From assembly GCF_030770395.1 (NCBI RefSeq), contig NZ_CP132480.1:2945387-3009386 (forward strand): a stretch of 64,000 bases of DNA. The letters are read 5' to 3'. The stretch comes from Telluria beijingensis. GTDB lineage: Bacteria; Pseudomonadota; Gammaproteobacteria; Burkholderiales; Burkholderiaceae_D. This document shows, one piece after another, positions 16,695 to 26,428 of this stretch (position 1 is the stretch's first letter; every line of letters begins with the position of its first letter). The notes below the pieces were generated by a model. That model ran no database searches. It saw only the letters and a program-made list of their open reading frames with translations, and was not told the DNA's origin. The position numbers were made by a program, and so were the translations under genes.

Positions 16695-19600
16695 ATCCGC
16701 TGGTCCACGCCCTCGCCGCGACATCGCGGATCAGGTTCTCCACCAGGCCGAAGTCGGCCGGCTTGGTCAGGTGATGGTCGAATCCCGCCTGCTGCGAACG
16801 TTGCCGGTCCTGCTCCGCGCCCCAGCCGGTCAGCGCCACCAGGGTCGCGCTTTCCATGCCCGCGATACGGCGCATCGCCTGGGCTGCCTCGAAGCCGCTC
16901 ATGTCGGGAAGGCCGATGTCCAGGAACACGACCTGCGGCTGCCCTTCCCGGGCCAGGCGCAATGCCTGCGCGCCGTCGTAGGCGACAGTGACCACGTGTT
17001 CGCTCATCTCGAGCAGTGCCTGCAGCGTCTCGGCCGCGTCGACGTTGTCGTCCACCACCAGGATCCGCAGCACACCGACCGGCGTATTGGCCGTTGGCAC
17101 GGGCAGCGTGTCGCCAGGCGCCGCGTCCGGCGCATCGTCAGGCAACGGCAGCCATACCGTGAACCGGCTTCCCATTCCTGCGCCGCCACTACTGGCCGCG
17201 ACCCGGCCGCCGTGCAGCCCCACCAGGCGCTGGACCAGGTTCAGGCCCACTCCCAGGCCGCCCTGGGCCATGCTCGACCCGGCATGGTCCTGGGCATACA
17301 TGTCGAACACCGTCTCCAGCGCCTGGGGATCGATGCCGATGCCGTTGTCGGACACCGTGATCGCGACCTCCTCCGCGTTGCCGGCGGTCTCGACCCGGGC
17401 CGCAAGCTCGATCGCGCCGCCCTGCGGCGTGTACTTGGCGGCGTTGTTGAGCAGGTTGCTGAGGATTTGCGCCACGCGGTGGCGGTCGGCGCGCAGCGCC
17501 AGCGGCGCGTCGGGCAGCTTCACATCCAGCGCGTGCCGGCCCGCCTGCACCAGCGGCATGCTCATGTCGACTGCCTCGCGCACCACATCGGCCAGAAGCA
17601 CGCGCTCCAGCCGCAGGGTGACCTTGCCCTCGGCCAGGCGCGCCATGTCGAGCAGGTCGTCGACCAGGTGCACCATGTGGTCGACCTGGCGCCGCATGAT
17701 CGCCTGCACGTCGCCGCTGGCGGCGCCGATGCGCATCAGTTCCAGCCCCGAGCGGATGGGCGCCAGCGGATTGCGCAGCTCATGCGCCAGCGTGAACAGG
17801 AAATCGCTCTGCGCGCGGTTCTTCTGTCCCAGTTCGTGGGCCAGGCGCTGCAGCTCCTGTTCGGCGTACTTCTGGCTGTCGATGTCGATCACGGTGCCGA
17901 CGTAGCCGTCCGGCTCGCCCTGTGCATTCGTGCGCGGCAGGCCGGTATCGATGAACCAGCGATAGCTGCCGTCGTGGCAGCGCAGGCGGTAGTCGAACGA
18001 GAACGGTTCGCGCACCGCGTTCGCCGCCAGGAAGATCTCGCCCGAGCGCGGGCGGTCCTCGGGATGCACGTTCTGCAGCCAGCCAAAGCCCAGGTCCTGC
18101 TCGGGCGTGCGGCCGGTATAGTCGTACCAGCGCTGGCTCAGGTAGGTGCACACGCCCTCGTTGTCGGTGGTCCACAGCATGGCCGGCGAAGCGTCGACCA
18201 GGGCCCGCACCTGCGCCTCGCGCTCGCGCGCTTCGCGTTCCATCTGGCGCCGCTCGCGGCCCAGCGCCACCTGCGTGCGCACCCGCGCCAGCAGCTCGTT
18301 GGCCGAGAACGGCTTGACCAGGTAATCGTCGGCGCCGGCCTGCAGGCCTTCGACCTTGGCTTCCTCGCCGGCGCGCGCCGACAGCAGCATCACCGGCAGC
18401 AGGCGCAGCGCCTCGTGGTCGCGGATCTTCGCGATCAGGCCGAAGCCGTCCAGCTTCGGCATCATCACGTCACTCAGCAGCAGGTCGGGCGGATCCTGCA
18501 GCGCCAGCTCGAAGGCGGCCTGGCCGTCGGCGCAGGCGCGCACCTCGGCATGCGGCTCGAGCAGCGCCTTCAGGTAGGCCCGCATATCGTTGTTGTCGTC
18601 GGCAACCAGGATGCGCGGACGCGCCTCGCCAGCCATGGCCACGGCGTCTCCCGGTGCGACATCGCCCGGCGCCGGCTCGGCATCCGGCAGCCAGCGCAGC
18701 GCTTCCTCGACGAAGGCGGCGCCCATGCGGCGCCGGTCCTCGACGTCGCCTGGCGCCTGCACGATGCGGTCCTGCGGCAGGTGGGCCTGGCCGAACGGCA
18801 GGTCGACGTCGAAGCAGGTACCTTCGCCGAAGGTGCTCGACACCGCGATCGCGCCGCCATGCAGGCGCACCAGTTCCTGGATCAGGGCCAGGCCGATGCC
18901 GGTGCCCTCGTAGGTACGGCCCGGCGCGCCCTCGATGCGGTGGAAGCGCTCGAACATGCGCGGCAGCTCGTGCGCGGGGATGCCGGTGCCGGTATCCCGC
19001 ACCGACAGGCGCGCCATGCCGGCATGTTCGCGCAGGCTCACCGCGACCTCGCCCTGCAGTGTGAACTTGAAGGCGTTCGACAGCAGGTTGAAGACGATTT
19101 TTTCCCACATGTCGCGGTCGACGTAGACCGGCTGGCCCAGGTCCTGGAGCTCGAGCCGGTAGCCCAGGCCGCCCTTGGCCATCGCCGATTCGAACACCCC
19201 GGCCAGGTCGAGCGTCAGGTGCGCCAGGTCGACCGGCACGTAGCTGGCCTGGACCCGGCCGGCCTCGATGCGCGAGAAATCGAGCAGCGAATTGACCAGC
19301 TTGAGCAGGCGCAGCGCATTGCGGTGGGTGACCTCGATGCGCTTGCGCTGGGCCGGGCTCAAGCTGTCCGGCTCATCGGCCAGGGCGTCGTCGAGCGGGC
19401 CCAGGATCAGGGTCAGCGGCGTACGGAATTCATGCGACACGTTCGAGAAGAAGGCGGTCTTGGCGCAATCGATCTTGGCCAGTTCTTCGGCGCGGCGCTG
19501 TTCCTGCTCGTAGGCGATCACATTGCCCACCGCCGTGTTGACGGCCGCGCCCAGCAATTCGTAGAAGTTGCGGTACTCGGCGTCGAGCGCGCGGCGCACG

Positions 19601-20514
19601 CTCACCCCGGCCACCACGAAGCCGAACAGGTCCTGCTGGCCCGGCAGCGACAGCGGCAGCACCAGGGCCGAGCGCGGCGGGTCTTCATAGGGCCCGCAAG
19701 CCAGCCCGAGCAGGCGCGGAGCGACATCGTCGACCTGCGCGGCAGCACGCTCGGCGGCGCAACGCGCGAACGGCCAGCAGGTGTCGTCCAGGGACATCGC
19801 GGCCGGCGTCAGCGAACTGCCAGGCGGCAAACCACCGCCGCCGCGCAGCTTCAACTCGCCACTTTCCGGATCGACCTGGTAAAACAGCAGAAAAGGAACG
19901 TCCCCCTTCATGCGCTTGGCGTGGGTGGTCAGCTGCTGGCCGATTTCGGCGATCGAGCGGGTCGACGCCAGGCTGGCGGTCAGGTCGCGCAGACCCTGGC
20001 TGCGGCGCGCGCCCAACACCTGGGCCGTGGTTTCGGTGATCGGGTGGAACACCCCACCGACTGCGCCGGACTCGTCGCGGATCGGCGAGAACGAGAAGGT
20101 CATGTTCGCCTCCTCGAGATAGCCACTGCGGTCGAGGAACATCTGCTGGTCCTTGATATAGGCGCCCTCGCCCTGGTGCGCGCGCTCGAAGGCCGCCCCC
20201 ACCACCGGCAATGCCGAGGCCCACACCACCTTGAACGGCGCTCCCATCGACGCCGGGTGCAGGTCGCCGCAGATCGGGCGGTAGGCGTCGTTGTAGATCT
20301 GGATGTCGTCCGGGCCCCAGCACACCAGGATCGGGAAGGTCGAGGACAGGCACAGGCTGACCGAGGTGCGCAGGCTTTGCGGCCATTCGGACAAGGGTCC
20401 CAGCGGCGTCGCCGACCAGTCCATGCTGCGGATCAGTTCGCCCATCTCACCGCCGCCGGCAAGCCAGTTCAGGTCGGAACCGTTGGATGACGATGGCGAG
20501 GACAAATGAGGCAT
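16693..20514 (-). CDS. Hybrid sensor kinase with two kinase modules and two receivers
   Basis: 1273 residues from the ATG at 20514. No membrane helix, so cytoplasmic. Order: PAS (about 40-160), GAF (about 170-335), HisKA with phospho-His near 358 in NVSHEFRTPLTLI, ATPase domain to about 590, receiver (RILVADDNNDM at 634, Asp in LLLSDVMMPKLDG near 681), PAS (about 770-880, PEQDLGFGWLQNVHPEDR), a second HisKA with His near 908 in [12 protein letters not shown], second ATPase, and a C-terminal receiver (ILVVDDNVDAAETL near 1150, VFLDIGLPDMSG). Both kinase modules look active. No regulator with a DNA-binding domain lies beside it. An upstream in-frame ATG at 20607 would add 31 residues without homology-like character. 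Related in design to the kinase at 35-37.6 kb. Confidence 0.9.
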   Translation of the reverse strand: MPHLSSPSSSNGSDLNWLAGGGEMGELIRSMDWSATPLGPLSEWPQSLRTSVSLCLSSTFPILVCWGPDDIQIYNDAYRPICGDLHPASMGAPFKVVWASALPVVGAAFERAHQGEGAYIKDQQMFLDRSGYLEEANMTFSFSPIRDESGAVGGVFHPITETTAQVLGARRSQGLRDLTASLASTRSIAEIGQQLTTHAKRMKGDVPFLLFYQVDPESGELKLRGGGGLPPGSSLTPAAMSLDDTCWPFARCAAERAAAQVDDVAPRLLGLACGPYEDPPRSALVLPLSLPGQQDLFGFVVAGVSVRRALDAEYRNFYELLGAAVNTAVGNVIAYEQEQRRAEELAKIDCAKTAFFSNVSHEFRTPLTLILGPLDDALADEPDSLSPAQRKRIEVTHRNALRLLKLVNSLLDFSRIEAGRVQASYVPVDLAHLTLDLAGVFESAMAKGGLGYRLELQDLGQPVYVDRDMWEKIVFNLLSNAFKFTLQGEVAVSLREHAGMARLSVRDTGTGIPAHELPRMFERFHRIEGAPGRTYEGTGIGLALIQELVRLHGGAIAVSSTFGEGTCFDVDLPFGQAHLPQDRIVQAPGDVEDRRRMGAAFVEEALRWLPDAEPAPGDVAPGDAVAMAGEARPRILVADDNNDMRAYLKALLEPHAEVRACADGQAAFELALQDPPDLLLSDVMMPKLDGFGLIAKIRDHEALRLLPVMLLSARAGEEAKVEGLQAGADDYLVKPFSANELLARVRTQVALGRERRQMEREAREREAQVRALVDASPAMLWTTDNEGVCTYLSQRWYDYTGRTPEQDLGFGWLQNVHPEDRPRSGEIFLAANAVREPFSFDYRLRCHDGSYRWFIDTGLPRTNAQGEPDGYVGTVIDIDSQKYAEQELQRLAHELGQKNRAQSDFLFTLAHELRNPLAPIRSGLELMRIGAASGDVQAIMRRQVDHMVHLVDDLLDMARLAEGKVTLRLERVLLADVVREAVDMSMPLVQAGRHALDVKLPDAPLALRADRHRVAQILSNLLNNAAKYTPQGGAIELAARVETAGNAEEVAITVSDNGIGIDPQALETVFDMYAQDHAGSSMAQGGLGVGLNLVQRLVGLHGGRVAASSGGAGMGSRFTVWLPLPDDAPDAAPGDTLPVPTANTPVGVLRILVVDDNVDAAETLQALLEMSEHVVTVAYDGAQALRLAREGQPQVVFLDIGLPDMSGFEAAQAMRRIAGMESATLVALTGWGAEQDRQRSQQAGFDHHLTKPADFGLVENLIRDVAARAWTSG

Positions 20515-20645
20515 GGCGCAAGACCTTACAGGCGATGGAACGGGGACTTGCCGGCAAGAACTAACGCGCCGGTTTTGACAAGTCATTACGGGAGTGCCTT
20601 TAGGCAACCGCCATTAGACCATAATGCCCGGAAGTACGGCGTAGT

Positions 20646-21219
20646 TTACGGCGTGGATGAGCATTGCAAGGCCGTGTCAGACAGCGGCCGGTAATAGGGG
20701 TCGGCGTGCTCGATCGCGGCCCAGGCCGGATTCAGGGCGGCAAAGGTTGCGAACGCTGCCCGCGCCGCGTCGGGCTCGCCCATCCCGAGGCGCAAGCGGG
20801 CGATCCGGCGCCAGACGCGGTCCCAACCCGGCGCGAGTGCGGCCGCTTGCGCCAGTTGCCGGTCCGCCCGTGCCCGGTCGCCGCGGCGCCAGGAGCGTTC
20901 GCCCCGCAACAGCGCTTCGTTGGCGCGGCGCAGCCAGCACCGCCGCCAGCGCCTGCGGCGCCGGCTTCCCTAGCTGGAGCTGGCGCAGCGCCTCTTGCGC
21001 ATGGCCTGGATTGGTCTCGAACTGGCTGGCGACGGCGCCGACATTGGCGCGCGCATCGATGACGCTGCCCCCGACGGCCAGGTTGTTGGTGGCGACCGCC
21101 GCGCCGCAGGAGCGGGTGGCGTCGCAGGCGACGATGGAGAAAGTGGCGTGCGCCGGCGCCGGGGCGAGCAGCCCAAGCGCCAGCGCAAGGATCAGGGACA
21201 GGGCGGCGCAGCGTGTCAC
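20646..21219 (-). pseudogene. Decayed DUF1028 family gene
   Basis: The first part (21219 to about 20960) encodes a signal peptide and a DUF1028 N terminus: ATFSIVACDATRSCGAAVATNNLAVGG, then VGAVASQFETNPGHAQEALRQLQLGKPAPQALAAVL. Near 20950 the reading frame that continues the family is lost: the next family-like piece, WLRRANEALLRGERSWRRGD followed by a TPR-like helix pair, is in another frame and runs to the stop at 20646. The central part of the domain (over 100 residues in intact members) is absent at the junction. So there is an internal deletion plus frame change. Sequencing error cannot remove the middle of a domain, so decay is the better explanation. Confidence 0.75.
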
Positions 21220-21236
21220 GTGGCCACCCTCCCCGT

Positions 21237-24200
21237 TCAGGCCGTCAAGGCCTTGTTGCGGCCGCGGCCGGTGACGAAGCGGCCGGCGCGCACGATCATG
21301 CGGTAGACCAGGCGCACGAAGGTCAGGGTCAGGATCGCTTCCACGAAGGTCACCAGGAAGGCCGGCAAGGTGTTCCAGCGCTCGGCGCGGCGGCCGTACT
21401 TGGCCACCATGCGGTCGCGGGCGATCTCGATGCTGTCGTAGAAGGTCGGCACCACCAGCAGGGTCAGCACGGTCGAGGTGATCGTGCCGCCGATGATGGC
21501 GATCGCCAGCGGCTGGTAGAACTCGCCCGCGTCGCCGAAGGCCAGCGCCACCGGCAGCATGCCGGCGATCAGCGCGAAGGTCGTCATCAGGATCGGACGC
21601 AGGCGCTTGCGGCCGGCCGCCATCAGGGCTTCTTCGCGGTCCATGCCCTCGTGCTCCAGGGCGCGGGCGGCGTCCAGCAGCAGGATCGCGTTCTTGGCCA
21701 CCAGCCCCATCAGCATGATGATGCCGATCATGCTCATCAGGTTGAGCGTGTGGCCGGTGACGATCAGCGCCAGCACCACGCCGATCAGCGACAGCGGCAG
21801 CGACATCATCACGCCGATCGGCGCGGTGAACGAACCGAACTGCATCACCAGGATCAGGTACATCAGGGCGATGCCCGAGACCAGCGAGATGACCATCTCG
21901 GTGAACAGTTCCTGCTGGTCTTCACCCGAGCCGCCCAGCGCCAGGCCATAGCCCGGCGGGAAGTCGAAGGTGCGCGCCAGCTTCATGGCGTCGGCCGTGA
22001 CTTCGCCCGGCGAACGGCCCTGGGCATTGGCCGACACGGTGATCATGCGCTCGCCGTTCTTGTGGCGGATCGCCGACGGACCCTTGCCCATGGTGATGGA
22101 GGCGATCTGGTCCAGTGGCACCATCATGCCGGTGCCGCCGACCGAGATCGGCAGGCGTTCGATGCTCTCGGTGTTGACGCGGTCTTCCGGGTGCAGGCGC
22201 ACGGCGACGTCGCGGGTCTCGCTGGTCGGGTCGACCCAGTCGCCCACCTCGATGCCGGCGAAGGCCACGCGCAGCGACTGGGCGGCGTCGTTGACCGAGA
22301 TGCCCATCATATTGGCCAGGCCGCGGTCGAGCACGATCTGCAGCTCGTTCTTGGGATCCTGCTCGGACAGGGTGACGTCGACCGCACCCGGCACTTCGCG
22401 CAGCTTGACCATGAAGGCATTGGTCAGTTCCATCAGCTTGCGCGAATCCGGGCCGCTGAACTCGACCTGCACCGGTTTGCCGTTGCCGCTCAGGTCATCC
22501 ATGACCGTGTATTCGGCGCCGACCAGGCGGCTGATCTTTTCACGCAGTTCGACCGCGACTTCGGAGGCGCTGCGCTCGCGCTGGCGGCGCTTGCCGATGT
22601 CGACATACACCTTGCCGCCGTTCAGGTTGACGTTGCTGTTGGTGTCTTCGGTTTCAGGCAGGCTGCGCGCCAGTTCGGCGGCCGCCTCGACCTTGCGGCG
22701 GGCGTATTCGACGCTCGACGAGGCCGGCACCCGGACGTCGACCATGATCGTGCCCGAGTCCATCTTGGGCAGGAAGCTCGAGCCGCCGAACATGCTGTGC
22801 AGGACGATGGCGCCGACGAAGCTGGCCAGGGCGATGAAGCCCATCCAGCGCCGGTGGTGCAGCGCCCAGGCGATCACGTGGCCGTAGCGGTCGGCCTGGT
22901 GGTCGAACCAGTGGTTGAACTTGTCCAGCAGGCGGCCCATGCCTTTCTTGGGCGCGCTGTGGTGATCCGGCGGGTCGCCCCAGTAGGCCGACAGCATCGG
23001 GTCGAGCGTGAACGAGATGAACAGCGACACGATCACCGAGCAGGTGACGGTCAGCGCGAACGGACGGAACCACTCGCCGGACACGCCCGGCATGAAGGCC
23101 ACCGGCACGAACACGGCCATGATCGAGAAGGTCGTGGCAGCCACGGCCATGCCGATCTCGGCGGTGCCCTCGAGCGCCGCGGTGCGGCGGTCGGAACCCA
23201 TTTCCATATGGCGCACGATGTTTTCGCGCACCACGATCGCATCGTCGATCAGCACGCCGATCGCCAGCGACAGGCCCAGCAGGGTCATGAAGTTGAGGGT
23301 GAAGCCGCACAGCCAGACCGCGATGAAGGCCGCCAGCACCGAGGTCGGCAGGGCCAGCGCGGTGATCAGGGTCGAGCGCCAGGAATTAAGGAAGGCGTAC
23401 ACCACGAACACGGTCAGCACGGCGCCCAGCACCAGCGCCTCGATCACGTTGTTCAGGCTCGACTGCGCATCTTCGCCGCCGTCGCGCACGACTTCCAGCT
23501 TGGTGCCTTCCGGCAGGTGCTTGCTCGCTTCCTTGACAACCTCGTGGACTTTCTTGGCCAGCGACACGGTCGACGCATCGCGGGAACGGGAGATCTGCAG
23601 GCCGACGTTCGGCTTGCCGCTGCGCATGGACAGGCTGTTGATGTCGGCGAAGCCGTCCTGGATCTCGGCCACCTGGTTCAGGCGCACGATGGTGTCGCCA
23701 TTGCGCTTGACCACGATTTGCGAGAAATCCTCGGGGCGCTCGATGCGGCCGACCAGGCGGATGCCCTTCTCGTCGAGCTCGCTACGCAGCTTGCCGACCG
23801 GCGCATTGGTATTGCCGGTGCGCAGCGCGTTGGTGACCTCCGTGACCGACACATTGAATTCACGCAGCTTCTCGGCGCGCAACAGCACCGACAGTTCACG
23901 CCGCAGGGCGCCGTTGACGGCCACCGTCGAGACGCCGTCGATGGCGCGGAACTGGTCGGCCAGCACGTCCTCGGCATAGCGCGAGATCTCGGCATGGCTC
24001 TGGGTGCTGGACGACAGCGCCAGCGACATCACGGGCTCGGCGGCCGGGTCGATCCGGCGCAGCACCGGTTCGCGCATCTCGACCGGCAGCTTGTAGCGCA
24101 CCGCGGCGATGGCGTTGCGGACGTCGTCCGAGGCTTCGATCAGGTTGCGGTCGAAGTCGAACTCCATCCAGATCGTGGCGCCGCCCTCGTAGGAGTTGGA

Positions 24201-24443
24201 ATTGACTTCGGTGACGCCCTGGATCGCCTGCATCTGCTTCTCGAGGCGGTTGGTGATCTCGCGCTCGGACGTCTCGGGCGAGGCGCCCGGATACGGGATG
24301 TCGACCACGATGACGGGGATGTCGACGTCGGGGTTCTGGTTGACGCGCAGCTTGGACAGGGCCAGCAGGCCGATGGCCATCATCGCGACGATGATGACGA
24401 TCGTCGCGACCGGTTTCTTGACACTAAAATTGGACAGGAACAT
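21237..24443 (-). CDS. RND efflux pump inner-membrane permease (HAE1 type)
   Basis: 1068 residues, normal for the AcrB/MexF/MdtB class. Twelve helices: TM1 at the N terminus (ATIVIIVAMMAIGLLAL), the TM2-6 block at about 340-490, TM7 near 545 and the TM8-12 block at about 865-1010. The proton-relay acidic pair is in TM4 (GLSLAIGVLIDDAIVVRENI) and the Lys in TM10 region (MGLVAKNAILLLD). Two large periplasmic porter domains lie between. It is 27 bp after the adaptor gene. No outer-membrane channel gene is adjacent, so TolC must be supplied from elsewhere. Export of drugs or other hydrophobic compounds is expected, specificity unknown. Confidence 0.93.
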   Translation of the reverse strand: MFLSNFSVKKPVATIVIIVAMMAIGLLALSKLRVNQNPDVDIPVIVVDIPYPGASPETSEREITNRLEKQMQAIQGVTEVNSNSYEGGATIWMEFDFDRNLIEASDDVRNAIAAVRYKLPVEMREPVLRRIDPAAEPVMSLALSSSTQSHAEISRYAEDVLADQFRAIDGVSTVAVNGALRRELSVLLRAEKLREFNVSVTEVTNALRTGNTNAPVGKLRSELDEKGIRLVGRIERPEDFSQIVVKRNGDTIVRLNQVAEIQDGFADINSLSMRSGKPNVGLQISRSRDASTVSLAKKVHEVVKEASKHLPEGTKLEVVRDGGEDAQSSLNNVIEALVLGAVLTVFVVYAFLNSWRSTLITALALPTSVLAAFIAVWLCGFTLNFMTLLGLSLAIGVLIDDAIVVRENIVRHMEMGSDRRTAALEGTAEIGMAVAATTFSIMAVFVPVAFMPGVSGEWFRPFALTVTCSVIVSLFISFTLDPMLSAYWGDPPDHHSAPKKGMGRLLDKFNHWFDHQADRYGHVIAWALHHRRWMGFIALASFVGAIVLHSMFGGSSFLPKMDSGTIMVDVRVPASSSVEYARRKVEAAAELARSLPETEDTNSNVNLNGGKVYVDIGKRRQRERSASEVAVELREKISRLVGAEYTVMDDLSGNGKPVQVEFSGPDSRKLMELTNAFMVKLREVPGAVDVTLSEQDPKNELQIVLDRGLANMMGISVNDAAQSLRVAFAGIEVGDWVDPTSETRDVAVRLHPEDRVNTESIERLPISVGGTGMMVPLDQIASITMGKGPSAIRHKNGERMITVSANAQGRSPGEVTADAMKLARTFDFPPGYGLALGGSGEDQQELFTEMVISLVSGIALMYLILVMQFGSFTAPIGVMMSLPLSLIGVVLALIVTGHTLNLMSMIGIIMLMGLVAKNAILLLDAARALEHEGMDREEALMAAGRKRLRPILMTTFALIAGMLPVALAFGDAGEFYQPLAIAIIGGTITSTVLTLLVVPTFYDSIEIARDRMVAKYGRRAERWNTLPAFLVTFVEAILTLTFVRLVYRMIVRAGRFVTGRGRNKALTA

Positions 24444-24470
24444 GGTTGTTTTCCTTATGTGTTTCCCGTA

Positions 24471-25610
24471 TTACTTGCCTTGGGCGGCGGCGCCGGTGGC
24501 GGCGCTGGCCACGCGCGCGGTCGGCATGTCGACTTTTTGCCCATCCTTCAGGTTCGAGGTCGGGGCGCGCAGCACGATGTCGCCGGCGGCCAGGCCCTGC
24601 TTGACTTCGAGGTTGCCGGTGCGCGGGTCGCGCGCGCCGACCACCAGCTTGACCTTGGACAGGGTCTTGTCCTTGATGCGCCAGGTGTGGCTGTCGTCGC
24701 CCACGCGCACCAGCGCGCTTTCCGGCAGCATCAGGGCGTCGGTGGCGGCGGCGTCGACCCGGCCCTCGGCATACAGGCCGGCCACGCGCGGCTGCGACTT
24801 GTCGGCAAAGCCCACCAGCACCTCGACCTGGCGCGTGACCGGGTTGGCTGCAGGGTCGATCCTTTTCACGATGCCGGCGAACTGCTGGTCGGCATAGCCG
24901 TTGACGCGGAAATTGACTTTCTGGCCGACCTTGACCGTGCTGACCGAATCGGCCGACACCGCGCCTTCGAAGCGCATGCTGGTCGGATCGATCACTTTCA
25001 CCAGTTCCTTGCCGATGGTGGCGGTATCGCCATTGGATACCTTGCGCTCGGAGACGATGCCGTCGAACGGCGCGCGCACCGTGGTGCGGGCCAGTTGCTG
25101 GCGCGCGGTGGCGACGCGGCTCTTCGATGCCGACAGTTCGCTCAGGGCGTTGTTGCGCGCCATCTCGGCGTCGTCCAGGGCCTTGGCCGAAGTCATGCCG
25201 GAAGCGGTCAGGGTCTTGAGACGCTCGAGCTGGCGGTTGGCCTGCTCCAGCGCCAGGGTGGCGGCGCGCTGCGCATCCTCGGCCGAAGTCAGGGTGTCGC
25301 GGATCGAGGTTTCGTCGAGGCGCACCAGCACGTCGCCGCGCTTGACCGGCTCGCCGTTTTCCTTCAGCACCTGGAGCACGATGGCGGATACCTCGGCGCG
25401 CAGGTCGGCGCGGCGCTCGGGCTGGATCGAACCGGTGATCACCGGGCCCGACGAGATCGAATCGCTCTGGACCGTCAGCACGTCCTCGGGCGCCACCGTC
25501 AGCTGCGTCGGCTTGTTGTCCTTGGCCTGGCCAGGGGCCTTGGCGGAATCCTTGCCGCAGGCGACGAGGCTTGTGGCGATGGCTAGAACGAGGAGGGTCT
25601 TGCGCAGCAT
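24471..25610 (-). CDS. RND efflux periplasmic adaptor (membrane fusion) lipoprotein
   Basis: 379 residues. Signal peptide with lipobox SLVAC, so lipid-anchored at Cys 18. Barrel-sandwich lipoyl halves flank a helical hairpin of about 60 residues (TLTSAEDAQRAATLALEQANRQLERLKTLTASG and onward), followed by beta-barrel and membrane-proximal domains. It links the RND permease to an outer-membrane channel. First gene of the adaptor-permease pair; no divergent TetR or two-component regulator is beside it, and the 238-bp upstream gap holds a 12-bp palindrome CGTCAATTGACG (25695-25706) that could be a regulator site but has no other support. Confidence 0.92.
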   Translation of the reverse strand: MLRKTLLVLAIATSLVACGKDSAKAPGQAKDNKPTQLTVAPEDVLTVQSDSISSGPVITGSIQPERRADLRAEVSAIVLQVLKENGEPVKRGDVLVRLDETSIRDTLTSAEDAQRAATLALEQANRQLERLKTLTASGMTSAKALDDAEMARNNALSELSASKSRVATARQQLARTTVRAPFDGIVSERKVSNGDTATIGKELVKVIDPTSMRFEGAVSADSVSTVKVGQKVNFRVNGYADQQFAGIVKRIDPAANPVTRQVEVLVGFADKSQPRVAGLYAEGRVDAAATDALMLPESALVRVGDDSHTWRIKDKTLSKVKLVVGARDPRTGNLEVKQGLAAGDIVLRAPTSNLKDGQKVDMPTARVASAATGAAAQGK

Positions 25611-25848
25611 ATTGGTTCTCCAGAGAAGGACTTGGTTTTTTTATAAAAATGAGGATGGATACTCAGCGCGCAGTATTCAGGAGGGCCCCGGGGGCGTCAA
25701 TTGACGAACCTGTATAACGCCGAATTCGATGGATGAACTGCGTTTTTTGGCGATGAGCTGCATTCCAGCCCGGACGAAATGCAGGTCCGTTACCGGATTA
25801 AAACGGACAGCCGGACGTCCGCACAATGGACGCCGGCGTACATACATA

Positions 25849-26271
25849 TCAGGCGCCGCCCAGGACGGCGCTGATCAGGAAGCCCATGCCGATGCCGGTC
25901 AGGACGCCGCCCGCGATCTCGATCTTGGTATGGCCCATGCGCTCGCGCAGGATCACGTAATCTTCTTTCCCGTCGTGCAGGCGGTTGATCGACACCGCGT
26001 GGCGGCCGACATGCTGGCGCAGGCTGTTGGCGTCGATCATGACGATGAAGGCGAGCGTGACCGCCACGCCAAAGGCCGGATGGCCCATGCCCTCGCGCAG
26101 CGCGATCAGCGTGGCCATGCTCGATACGACCGCGCTATGGTTACTGGGAAAGCCGCCATTGCCGACCAGGTCGAAGGCCCAGCGCCGCAGTCGCACGCTG
26201 GAGATGAGAAACTTGATCGGACCGACCACCATCCAGGTCAGCACCGGTGTCACGAGGTAGATAATTTCCAT
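25849..26271 (-). CDS. Divergent PAP2 family protein (DUF212)
   Basis: 140 residues, mostly membrane-embedded with four predicted helices. The motif GGFPSNHSAVVSSMATLIALREG (residues 39-61 approximately) and RLHDGKEDYVILRERMGHT near 97-115 define the DUF212/YuiD family, which is distantly related to PAP2 acid phosphatases and keeps their P-S-x-H core and a C-terminal R-x-G-H-T. A phosphatase activity on a lipid phosphate is possible but not shown for the family. Divergent from the DUF475 gene with 157 bp between them. Confidence 0.88.
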   Translation of the reverse strand: MEIIYLVTPVLTWMVVGPIKFLISSVRLRRWAFDLVGNGGFPSNHSAVVSSMATLIALREGMGHPAFGVAVTLAFIVMIDANSLRQHVGRHAVSINRLHDGKEDYVILRERMGHTKIEIAGGVLTGIGMGFLISAVLGGA

Positions 26272-26325
26272 GATGTCTCAGGTTGAAAAATGCTGGGCGG
26301 AATTATCTCAGAAGCAAGAGCTCAG

Positions 26326-26357
26326 GGGCGACTTTCTGGGCGACTTTCTGGGTGACT
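26326..26357. repeat. 12-bp tandem repeat upstream of DUF475 gene
   Basis: GGGCGACTTTCT occurs twice in a row (26326-26337, 26338-26349) with a third partial copy GGGTGACT. It lies about 70 bp before the DUF475 start codon, inside the probable promoter region. Confidence 0.7.
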
Positions 26358-26428
26358 GTCGGAACCGGCGTATTTACCGCAGACACGGTAATATTGCTCC
26401 CACACGGCTATCCCTACAAGAGGCAGGC

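Noticed and set aside
16771..20490. Open frame of about 1240 codons antisense to the double-kinase sensor
   Set aside because: Same cause; repetitive basic composition and no domain resemblance, while all kinase motifs read on the minus strand.
21213..25586. Open frame of more than 1400 codons antisense to the RND efflux genes
   Set aside because: High GC and strong third-position bias leave the opposite strand open. Its translation is His/Arg/Gln/Asp-rich nonsense, and the RND proteins on the other strand are unmistakable.
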